Shown in pieces: positions 8,923 to 18,405 of a stretch of 27,847 nt of DNA. The translations under genes and the position numbers were made by a program. The stretch's first letter is position 1. Each line of letters starts with the position of its first letter. Below the pieces are notes generated by a model. It had not been told where the DNA came from and did no database searches. It saw only the letters and a list, made by a program, of their open reading frames with translations. The DNA comes from Chlorokybus atmophyticus. Its lineage: Eukaryota; Streptophyta; Chlorokybophyceae; Chlorokybales; Chlorokybaceae. The stretch lies in contig RHPI01001116.1 in the NCBI GenBank assembly GCA_009103225.1, positions 445,581 to 473,427 of the forward strand, given 5' to 3'.

Positions 8923-10733
8923 TCAGTGCGTCCTCTCTGGCAGTGCTGTGTGCAACCTCTGTTGGTCAGCCTTCGCTATGGTGTGAACCATGTCGCTCCA
9001 TGCGGTGTTCTCAGCTGGTATGGGCAGCATGTCAAACAGCATGAGCAGCTGCTGAGCATCGTTGAATTCGTCGTCTTGCCAGCAGTCCTCCACAGACACA
9101 GCAATCAAGTCGTCCTGCATGCAGCAAAGGTGAATAATACTCTCGTGCATGGCAATTTTGCATGGCAACTTTTGATGACGATGTGTGCAAGTATTAAGTC
9201 GAATACGGTTGCATGCCTTCAGATGGGGCACGGCGAGTGCCAGTGTCTGGTTGGTAGCATTGTTGAAAAGCAGGTAGAACAGGCAGACCGCTGCCGCCTT
9301 GCGCTGCGAACAAGGTCAAGCCACATGTGTGAATGTGCATCCAACAACGTGCGGGAGGGAGCGACCTCCAATCGACCAGCCAGATACGAGACAACACTGC
9401 ATGACTGTGTGGTACTACAGTCACACCCTTGCCCCAACGCACCAGTGCCGCATGTTCCGTTCGCAGCAGCTCTATGCACAACTCGATGCATCCGTCCAGC
9501 CTCAATCGCTCCTGCACGATGCATAAATCGCTTCGCAAAACGTCCAATAGCGAACCTTCACTGCATGTGGATGCACACAACGCACCTGGTTCATGCGACA
9601 ATCCCGGCATGCAACAGCAAGAAGCTCCACCGCAGCCTGCATAAGACAAGAAGATGTTGTGCCTGGTGCCGTGGTGTAGCGGATTGTAGTGCCTTGACAG
9701 GACATGCATTGGTTCAGTGCAGGTGTGCAAGACATCTGCTTTCAATGAGTACCACGCGCAGTGCCAGGGGCTCTGGTGGACTCGCCGCATATTCCAGAAC
9801 AATTGTACTCAACAGTCCTGTCTGCACGGCAGCCAATTCAGGCCGACGATGCTCCAATACGAGATCAGTATCGCTCACATCAACATGCTAGGCCACGATA
9901 TGCAAGGTTGAACAACAGCTGCGACACTACGCACCCGTCCTAACAAGCGCTGGGCTTCGGTGCACCCCACGTAGATGGTCTGCATCAAGTCGCGCATCAC
10001 ATTCAGGCGGTCCTGAAAACACGTATCACGGGGGCAAAAAAGTCAGCTAGTGCCACAAGACCACATGCACGCACACAGACGCACACTCATGCATGCACGC
10101 GCACGTGTGAACTTTAACGAGGAGAGCGCGTGCCTTGTTGTTGAGGCGGACGCGGGAGAGGCGGAACTTGCGCACGAGCACCTGCACGTCCATCAGGTAC
10201 GGGTCGTTGCGCTCGCCGTCGGTGACAGTCGTGTCCAAGGACTGAATGCGTATTGCGTATATAAGTGAGTGCGTGTGTGCGTGTGTGTGTGTGTGTGCGT
10301 GTGTCTTACCAAACTTCATCTGTTCACACTACCAGATCAACCTACTGCCAACCTGGCGTGACGTGTTCTCGGCGTTGTCATCTCTAACAGCGCCGCCTCC
10401 TCCAGCAAACACCACGGCGTTGCGTCTGTCGTGCGTCCCACGCGGCGTCACAGGCAGCCACGCCGTCAACACCCCCGCTGCATCACACACCACAACACAT
10501 CACACCACATCTCAAGCATCATCATGACACATCATCACACATCACACACCAACATCATTATCGTCTTCTTGATAGTCGACAACTTTGTCACCGTCGTTGA
10601 TGTCTGCACCTGCGTTGCTGAGGCGGCGTCTGATGCTTCCGGCAAGCTCCCCGACGGCGGCGAGGGACAGCCTGGACGGCCTCGGCGGCGGCTGCTCGGC
10701 CTTGTAGTTGCTGTCACTCTTGCGCTGCTCCAT
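8923..10733 (-). CDS. Unrecognised alpha-helical (ARM/HEAT-like) repeat protein
   Basis: Proposed exons are 10733-10550, 10477-10353, 10241-10119, 10012-9935, 9887-9753, 9636-9586, 9511-9425, 9303-9217 and 9114-8923, about 353 residues. The N-terminal third is charged and low in structure (a Pro-rich stretch, then Arg-rich RRRLSNAG, then acidic). From about residue 105 on it is Leu/Ala-rich with amphipathic helices, for example DRLNVMRDLMQTIYVG, LAAVQTGLLSTIVLEYA, AAVELLAVACRDC and AAVCLFYLLFNNATNQ; the last resembles an armadillo-type helix pair. It ends ...ALPERTH. I know no family with this set. Exon 1 has three possible donors of the same phase (10610, 10592, 10550). Exon 3 could instead end at a GC donor (AAG|GCACGC). 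The intron after 9217 appears to use AAG|GCATGC. It shares a short promoter with the proteasome gene, so it is probably expressed constitutively. No signal peptide or membrane segment is seen. Confidence 0.6.
10270..10304 (+). repeat. (GT)n microsatellite in an intron
   Basis: A nearly pure GT/GC-GT run in the intron between exons 2 and 3 of the helical-repeat gene (CA-rich on the coding strand). It is one of many GT/CA tracts that fill introns in this window. Confidence 0.85.
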
Positions 10734-11059
10734 CGTTGCAAACACGATCACCACCGCTGCTTGATTACCATGCAGGCGGAGCGGGGGCCGGGCCGGTCCC
10801 CGCCGGGCCCACGCCCACGCCCACGCCCAGGCCAGGCCAGGCCAAGGCCAAAGCACAACAATCAATGCTGTGATTGAACACAAGCACGTGACGGAAGGCA
10901 GGACTCAAACCCGCTCGGAAAGTTGGCATGGAGGGTTTACAGAACTGGTTCTATTGATCGGATGTGGTTTGAGGATTAGGGTCAAGTCGTGTTTAGGGTT
11001 TGTTGGCGCTGCTGGTGTTGGTGTTGGCGGTGTCGACGGCGGTGAGGTCGGTGGCAGCG
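10734..11059. promoter_or_regulatory. 326-bp divergent promoter with telobox, helical-repeat gene / proteasome subunit
   Basis: Only 326 bp separate the two start codons. TTTAGGGTTT lies at 10992-11001, about 60 bp before the proteasome ATG, with another TTAGGGT near 10976. Close to the other gene is a run of GCCCAC units followed by GGCCA units (about 10806-10850). Read on the minus strand this run could extend the helical-repeat gene's frame upstream as a Trp/Ala repeat, but no ATG precedes it, so I treat it as 5' leader. Confidence 0.65.
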
Positions 11060-12892
11060 ATGGTGAGCGTGGAGGAGAGGCCCAGGGGAGGGTTCAGTTT
11101 TGACCTGTGTCGCAGGAACGAGGCGCTTGCGGCCAGCGCCAATGTCGCGGCTCCCCGCGTGAAGAAGACCGGCACAACCATCGCTGGAGTGGTCTACAGA
11201 GTAAGGCCTTACCAGTGCTGACTTGAGCCAAGCAAAGCCAATGTTATGCGAATGCTGCCACAATTCGTGCAATTCAAAATCTGTTTGACACACATGCAAC
11301 CCTAGTGTAGTTGATCAGGCGAAGTGCATGTCAATCAGCCCCTGCATGTGCTGTTACATACTGAATCAAGTTGAGTGTATCTGGTTCTGCAGGCCGTTGT
11401 TACTTCCAGCTCATGTCTTAGCATTGACTACAAGAGTGATTACCTTGCTTGTGTCTGGTTTGACCACCTACATGTGTTTGATCGTAGTGCTGTTTACCAT
11501 CTAGGATGGTGTTGTTCTGGGCGCGGACACCAGAGCCACCTCAGGCGAGGTTGTAGCAGACAAGAACTGCGAGAAGATTCATTACCTGGCGCCCAATATT
11601 TATTGCTGTGGAGCCGGCACAGCTGCGGACACTGAAAATGTTACAGGTGATTAGCGTTCTTCTCAATGCAGTCACAGTCTGTATCATGTAGAGCATGCAT
11701 GTATTGTCGTAGCTTATGCCATGACTATGCTGCGTAATTGAGGCATAGCAGATTCGGACAACGCGCATGTTACATCGTGGCATACGCATGCTCGAATTTG
11801 CTGTCATGTCATGGCATGTGACAGTAAGAGGCTTCTTAGTGCCAATTGAGCTTCGCACAGGCATGGTCAGCTCGCAGCTGGAGCTTCATCGGTATGCGAC
11901 AGGACGCGGCTCGCGGGTTGTCACAGCCCTGACACTGTTGAAGAGCCATCTCTTCAAGTACGCACAACGATTAGCTGGATGGACCTATTCGCAAATCATT
12001 CATGCGTGCTTCCTTTTGCGAAGTGATGCGTGCACAAATGTTGGCATGCTCTAATTTTTCTATTACGGGATCACTTGTGTGCAGACACCAAGGCAATGTC
12101 AGTGCGGCTTTGGTACTTGGAGGTGTTGATGTAGCTGGCCCGCACTTGCATACAGTAAGTTGTCTTACAGGCTTGGCACAGGGTAGCAGCGAGTTGATTG
12201 CTATTTAAGCCAATGTCTCTCACTGCAGGTCTACCCACATGGCTCCACCGACACATTGCCATATGTCACAATGGGCTCAGGGTCATTGGCGGCCATGTCA
12301 ATGTTTGAGTCAAGATTCAAAGACGATTTGACAGTAAGCTGCATCTGGTGAAGCTTAGAGCGAAGCTTACGGTTTGTGTGAGAGACGCAAAGCAGTCACA
12401 TTTGTCTGCAATTACAGAAAGAGGAAGCCATGGCGTTGGTCTCTGCTGCCATTCGCGCTGGCATTTTCAACGATCTGGGCTCCGGCAGCAACGTGGACCT
12501 GTGCATAATTACAAAGGCACGTCTTGCACTACACTGATGTGCATGCTACGGAACACGATCATGGTCATGCACTCTGCCATGCCGATTGTACACCATTGTT
12601 ATTGCGGTTTGGTTCTTTGCAGGCCGGCAAGGAGTATCTCAGAAACTACGAAAAGCCCAATCCGCGCACGTACATGCGCACCAAAGGTTACGAATTCCCT
12701 CGCGGCACTACAGGTAAGTTGTGCATAGGTTGCAGGCAACTGCAGCTGCCTTGGATGTATCATGGCGCTTTGTTTTGGGGGGCAGCTGTTCTGTGCTGAT
12801 ACTGTTCTCGTGTTGCAGAGGTGCTTTCATCGCAAATCAAGTCATTCAAGCAGCTTGTGGAAGTTACGGATGGTGACACGATGGAAGAATAA
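11060..12892 (+). CDS. PBB: 20S proteasome subunit beta-2 (PSMB7/PBB type), trypsin-like active subunit
   Basis: Eight exons (11060-11200, 11505-11646, 11861-11957, 12085-12154, 12229-12333, 12418-12516, 12623-12713, 12819-12892) join in phase to 272 residues, the normal family length. The propeptide (about residues 1-38) has the typical [11 protein letters not shown] element and ends KKTG. The mature chain begins with the catalytic Thr ([11 protein letters not shown]). DTRATSGE supplies the conserved Asp, and ADKNCEKIH the conserved Lys. [33 protein letters not shown] and [10 protein letters not shown] are diagnostic of beta-2 rather than other beta subunits. The C-terminal tail ([14 protein letters not shown]..., ending MEE) is the arm that wraps the neighbouring beta-3 subunit. 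It is part of the core particle that degrades ubiquitinated proteins in cytosol and nucleus. Intron 6 is GC-AG. A telobox lies about 60 bp upstream. Confidence 0.97.
12517..12622 (+). other. GC-AG intron in the proteasome gene
   Basis: Exon 6 ends CIITK (AAG at 12514-12516) and is followed by GCACGT. Exon 7 begins GCCGGCAAGGAG after TTTGCAG. Phase 0 continuity ([12 protein letters not shown]) and the family sequence leave no GT donor that works: the only nearby GT (at 12521) gives the wrong phase. This is therefore a non-canonical GC-AG intron. Confidence 0.85.
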
Positions 12893-13726
12893 TGTGCGCA
12901 TGTGTACTTTAGGGGCAGTACTGTAGGCATCTGGGTGTACTGTGTGCATAGTTCCCGCACCCAAGAAGTTTACACAAAGCTGCATTTGTCTTTGTGGGCA
13001 GAGCAGGACTGTCTCACTTTTGCGCTGTGAAGTTTCCACACTGCATTGAGGTTGAGAATATCGAGATTGTGCATGCAGCGCGCTCAGATAGCAGCAAAAA
13101 TGTTGGGCTTCTCGAGGCATGACAACAGCTTACACCAAGCTTCACTCAGCAATTTACCAGATATACATATGTTTTGCATGTGAGGCTCAGGCCAGCCTTT
13201 GTTTGAAACTGGCTGTTGATGCTTGTAACACTTGTATCTCATGCACATTCATTACATTTATGATGGTATACATGGTTGACCAGGACACATGCAGTTAAAA
13301 TCTGCGTACAGTCTTTCAGTATCCCATTTGCGAGTTGTATGTATAGAATATATGCAATGGTGTGCATGTAACTCAACATTGCACGGCCTTGTCACATACG
13401 CAAGCACAAGCACAGTCCAACATGGCAACATGTATAAAGATCAAGACACTAGTCGACGTGTGCGTCATTTGCTATGATAGTACTCCTCTACCATGCTAAT
13501 TGCGCACAGAGCTACCAATGCTGCCTCTGCATGAGCTCAGCATGGGGTCCATACATGAAGCACTCGTTGGCCCTTGCCATGTACACGGGAGTTGCATGCA
13601 ACGGGAAATTGCTCTACAACAATGTCCAATGCCATTGTCTGCACTACTGAACCTCAGAGACGTTTCCTATCAATATGAAAACAGGGAGGGCGACGCAATA
13701 TCTGTACAGCAGCGATAACCGGCAGG
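12893..13726. other. Gene-poor region between convergent genes
   Basis: The 3' ends of the proteasome gene (+) and importin-alpha (-) face each other. The sequence is less GC-rich than the exons and has many TGCATG and TGTAA-like words. No open frame resembles a protein family, and no RNA gene was recognised. Confidence 0.5.
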
Positions 13727-16700
13727 TTAAGTGGCGAGTGGTCTCCTCCAGTTCGGCATATCATCAGCCACCGGTCTATCATAATCGATAGCATCCTCGA
13801 CACCATAATCCTCCCCGAAATACGTGTCCACCAGGTACGCCGACATGCGCTGCAGCTCCTCGTTCTCATGGAACTGCACGGACTCTATGGCGTCGATCCC
13901 GTCCACCTCCTCCACCGCTTGCGGCCCTCCCGGCAACACCCTTAGGACCTGCGCAGAGTCACATGGATATAGTGTCCTACACAACAACACATCGAGTTGT
14001 GTGGACACATAAGTAGAGGGGACATACCAACTCCAGAAACTGCAGTGCGTGTCGCGCCACTTCCGGGTCGGGTGCACGCACGAGCGCGCAGAAGTCCTTC
14101 AAAGCGCCGCCTTGCACAACCAGGCGCAGATGGTCCACGTTGCCCGCCCCACCAGCTGCACACAACCGTAACACATCAATCATACAATGTGTTGCTCAAC
14201 AGTGAAACAGAGTCAAAGATGGCAACGACCATACCTGCGCACAGGTTGGCGAGCGCGAAGGCGGCCTCGCGCCTGACATCGAGCGCGCCGGATTCCAGCA
14301 GCTGCAGCAAGGGCGGGACGGCGCCGGCGCTGACAAGAGTAGCGGGCAGGGCGGGGTCCGCGCACGCGGCTATGTTGGACAGAACCCACGCGGCCTCCTT
14401 CTGGATGCCGCGATGCGGGAGCAGTAAACACCTGTGAAGGGACGAATGGGATAACATCAGATGCACATGCACAGACACAGTGAGACCGGATGACAGAAAG
14501 GCCAACGGGCGACCAAAATCTACCTACACAGGGCGGGGATGACGTTTGGATCCGCGCCAATAACAGCCTTCGAGTTCACATCCGGTCCCGCCACGATATT
14601 CCCCAGTACTCTCAACACGGGCGTGATTGTCCCGCGCTCTTTCTCCCCAACGCTCCCGTCCAACGCGGGCACGCTTCTGACGAGTAGCGCGACGGTGGCG
14701 GGCACGAGTCCGGAACGCATGGCCTCGCCGACGCCCGCGCCCTCCGCCGTCACGTATGCAAGGACCCACGCGACCTCGACGGCGAGGTCGTTGTCGGGGC
14801 CGGAGAGCTTGGAGACGAGCATTGGAAGAGCACCTGGCAACTGCATGCAAGAAAGAGACACACGTGTTAAACTGAACGTCATTCAAGTCACCTGCGTGCA
14901 AGGATGGTCTGAGTCAGTCGTGTGTGGTATGGTAGTGCGGAGCAGCAGGATAGTAGGTAACAAGTGGGTAGTTGTATATTCGTGACAACATGAGCCGTAT
15001 AGCCGCATGAACTAGCGCAACGGCAAGCAACACGACTGTTGATGGCGTCACAGTGTACATTGGAAGCATAGAAGTGTGCAACATACAGATGCTGTGCAAC
15101 GACACATCGCACCAACACTCACACACACACACCACTCAACTCTTCTCACCCTGACCACATCCATCGGTTCCCCTCCCGGCTTCTTGACCGCGTTGCTCAG
15201 CGCCCACGCAGCCGTCTTCGCCACAGACGCCGACGGGGACACAGTGGAGCCCCTCCTTACGAGTTCGACGAGGCCCGGCACTGCGCCCGCCGTCCGTAAA
15301 GCTGATCGCAACGCGCCGCTGTCGCCGGCCAGGTTGCCGAGGGCCCAGGCGGCCTGCTCGGCAAGCGGCGCTGAAGAGGCTGAAGGATGATACAACAAAA
15401 CAAGTTAGCACACGACATTGTTGCGAGCAGCTACGTGGTAGTGTGTGAGATGTCAAGACCACAGAAGAGTGATAGTGTCATGAGATATCCAAGCCAGGGT
15501 CTTATTGTCAAAGACCAGTGCAGTGGGAACAGCATTGAAGTTGCGGTGAGGCTACTACTGCTTGAGACGCAGTCTCGATCAAAGTGCTAAGTTATCAGTG
15601 CTGCTATGCCATGGGCAGCGGGTATTAGACATGCATTGCTACCACATTCTGTTGACGTACTGCTGTGCATAGTGTTTTTATCAAGCAGCATAGGTAGAGT
15701 AACACTGTGATCACTAACCATGGCAGCGGTATGACTCTTACAACACCATGCACGTTGTGTGGTGCCCCCTTGCTCACCTCCGAGGTGCGTGGCGAGCAGC
15801 GGCACGGCGGGCGCGACGGCCTCGACGCATCCCTCGGCCCCGCACGCGATGTTGGTCAGGCACCACGCCACCTCCAGCGCGCACTCCTCGCTCCAGCCAC
15901 TGCCACTGCTGCTGGGAGCCAGGTGCTGAAGCAGAAGCGGCACGGCGCCAGCCTCCACTGCAACCTGATAGGTGACAAGAATGATGGGGGTGGTGAGGAG
16001 GAGGAGGAGGGGGGTGTATATCAGGCACGCATGTTGGGCTTTGGGTTTCATTTCATTCTCTATTTACCTGCAGTGGTGGGTCGGAGCCGCGAGATAGGAT
16101 GCGTCGCAGAGTCTTGAGGGCAGCCACTTGCGCGCTGCAAGTAAGCAATCTCAACAACGCGCGACAACTGACACAGAAGACACGAGCAGCAGCGGCACGT
16201 GCATGCGCTCGCATCACATACAAACACACGCACGCCCACGCCCACGCCACCGCACCCCCACCTTTGTCCCTTAGCCTCGCGTAGCACCCCCACCGCCCGT
16301 CGGCAGTCGTCGCCAGCAGCCTCCGCGACCTCCATGGCGGCGTCCTCCGCATCGTCGTCCTCTGCCGAGCAGGTGCGCAGGCGGCGGGCGCGCAGGAGGG
16401 CGTCGCGGCGCTCGCGGGAGACGGTTGCCGCCTGATGGACAGTAGTGTGGGTAACGAGGACTTGGTCATAACTTACGAGAGTGCAGAGTCTTGCAGACAA
16501 ATCGAGCAGGGGCAATCTGTCTGAAATCGCAGCTGTAGTATTGTATGGCGTCACGCGTGCATGCGTGTGGTCTCGCGTGAGCGCATACATGTCCAAATGC
16601 GCTGTGTCATGATTTCAAAATGCTGTGGCAACAAAGACGATATGAGCATTCATTTGAAACGGACATTGCCAGCGACACTGGCTTTCAGCGCATGCACGCA

Positions 16701-17115
16701 TACACGCACGCAAGCACGCCCAGTCGTCTCATTGCTGCAGAATTGTTTCAGCTAAGAGCAACTGATTGTAGGGACCAAAAGAGTAGCAGCAATGACTTCC
16801 AGCAGCAAGCCAGCATGGCACCTCCTGTTACACCCAAACGACCCCACCGCACATCATGCTGCAATCCCATGGCTACGTTGGAGGATCGGCACACGCGCAG
16901 GACGGCGTTCTAATATGCCATGTGCTTGCGCAAGACACATTGTGCGCAAATAATGGCAACAGCAAGCACAAAGTCGCCGTGGATGGCATTGAGGGCACAA
17001 CCACAGCGACAGATTGCATGCTGCCCCAACCAACCTGTTCCCGCCGCCTTGTTGCCGACAACGGCACCGCCTTGAACTTGTCCCGCCTACCCGTCCCCGC
17101 CGCCGTCACTTCCAT
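13727..17115 (-). CDS. IMPA9: Importin subunit alpha, IMPA-9 type (nuclear import adaptor)
   Basis: Nine exons (17115-17035, 16431-16262, 16134-16068, 15964-15778, 15379-15150, 14840-14524, 14431-14235, 14155-14028, 13948-13727) join in phase to 532 residues. The basic N-terminus (GRRDKFKAVPL, RRREQ, SRERRDALLRARRLR) is the importin-beta-binding domain. Armadillo repeats follow, with the classic Trp/Asn ladder: LEVAWCLTNIA, AEQAAWALGNLAG, AKTAAWALSN, VEVAWVLAYV and KEAAWVLSNIA. These Trp/Asn residues line the groove that binds nuclear localisation signals; the second and third repeat Trps and the Asn partners are kept except in VEVAWVLAYV, where Asn is replaced. The end GIDAIESVQFHENEELQRM..LVDTYFGEDYG is what I recall for plant IMPA-9, a divergent single-lineage importin-alpha. 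The protein carries cargo with importin-beta through the nuclear pore. The start ATG is supported by the IBB and a phase-0 consensus CAG|GTTGG donor. A telobox lies about 130 bp upstream. Confidence 0.93.
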
Positions 17116-18240
17116 CCCTACCAAACTCTCCACACCAAACACCACCCACGAGTACACCCACAAGTACACCAACACCACCGCTAACAGTGCCGCTACGTGC
17201 GTGTCTGCCTGACACACTCTCTCTCTCTCTCCCGCCAAATCCCCAAACCCTAAAAGCGCCGTACACGGCGCCCTCGCGACAGATATTCGAGTTATTGTTT
17301 CGTCATCGTGCACGGTTTGTGGATTTCTGCTTGGGCTGGAGGTCACGTGATGATTTGCCAGGCGTGCTTGCGTCTGAGCGTGCCACGTGGCAGTGGTGGT
17401 GCCGGCGGCAGCGGCGGCGGCGGCGGGAGGTGGCGGGTGGGGAGATGAGGTTGATGGGATGAGGGGGGGTGGAGAAAAAGGAGAGGGATGGTGGCGGGTG
17501 GGGCTGCGGGAGGAGGAGGGGGCCGGGGGCGGCGGGATGGAGGTGGGGTTGGAGCGGGGATGCGGACCAGGTCGCCCGCGCCTGTTGAGGAGGTGAGGAC
17601 AAGGTTGGGTGTACGCAAAATTGGCTACATATAATGTCTGGGTCATGTGTATTGTGTATTGAGACTATCAGACTACGATGAAGCCATTGATGTTGTTGGT
17701 AACTCGATGATGGGTAGTTTCAGTACTATGACTGTCATTGTTACTGCTTTCACTGTTGGTCATTGACCTGTCATCATCACTCAGTGTTTTCTTTTGTAGT
17801 CTGTGTGATTCTTCTTGTTGTCACCACTGCCGCCCACTGATGACACTCCTGCGAGAGGCATGTGGTTGGCTTCCGTGAATAGAAACATGCATGCACACGA
17901 GCGTGTATACGGAGATCATGCCTGTAGGACGTGTGGAGTTTATATACGTTTGGGACATGGTTAACTGCCGGGTTATCTATGAACCTCAGCCTATATTCCA
18001 CACAATAGCCACACTCATCTAGGCTCATAATGTGACCAGGGTCTGGGCACAAAGTCATGAATGTGTCTTGCACACCCTCGTCATGGGCGTGCAAAGCTGT
18101 AGCAGCAGCACTGGATACAACAAACTTCTGTCACCAAGCAACCAGTGGGATAGTACGAACCCAGCGTCGTTTTATCCATTGCGCATAAAGATGAACACAG
18201 TGTTGTTGGGTGCTGTTCTCTCCAGGTGGTGCTGGCTAGA
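17116..18240. promoter_or_regulatory. Divergent promoter region, importin-alpha / IQ-Sfi1 gene, with telobox and G-rich tract
   Basis: AAACCCTAAAA lies at 17245-17255, about 130 bp upstream of the importin ATG, next to a CT repeat (17217-17232). From 17395 to 17575 the plus strand is a run of GGCGGCGG, GGGAGGAGG and GGGGG blocks that could form G-quadruplexes. Before the IQ gene's first ATG (18241), a pyrimidine-rich TTCTCTCCAG (ending 18225) looks like a splice acceptor, so an untranslated first exon probably lies upstream, perhaps in the G-rich part. The remainder holds no recognised gene. Confidence 0.5.
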
Positions 18241-18371
18241 ATGGCGATGGGCACCTACGAGCCCCACAACCACAACCACAGCCAGCGCAAGTCTCCTTCA
18301 CCCCTGTTGCCAACCACAGCACCACCAATGCCCCACAGGTGCACACGCACACACATATGCATGCGCGCAGG

Positions 18372-18405
<34 letters not shown>

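Noticed and set aside
8851-9891. A 346-codon open frame on the plus strand
   Set aside because: It lies antisense to seven exons and introns of the minus-strand helical-repeat gene, whose exons have matching phases and helical character. The plus-strand translation is Cys/His/Arg-rich and resembles no family.
10740-10883. N-terminal extension of the helical-repeat protein with a Trp-Ala repeat
   Set aside because: The frame stays open, but only non-ATG codons are available upstream. The ATG at 10733 begins a normal charged N-terminus.
16873-17646. A 257-codon open frame on the minus strand
   Set aside because: It only covers the first importin-alpha exon by chance. The rest is Pro/Ser translation of the G-rich promoter tract and the intron after the start exon.
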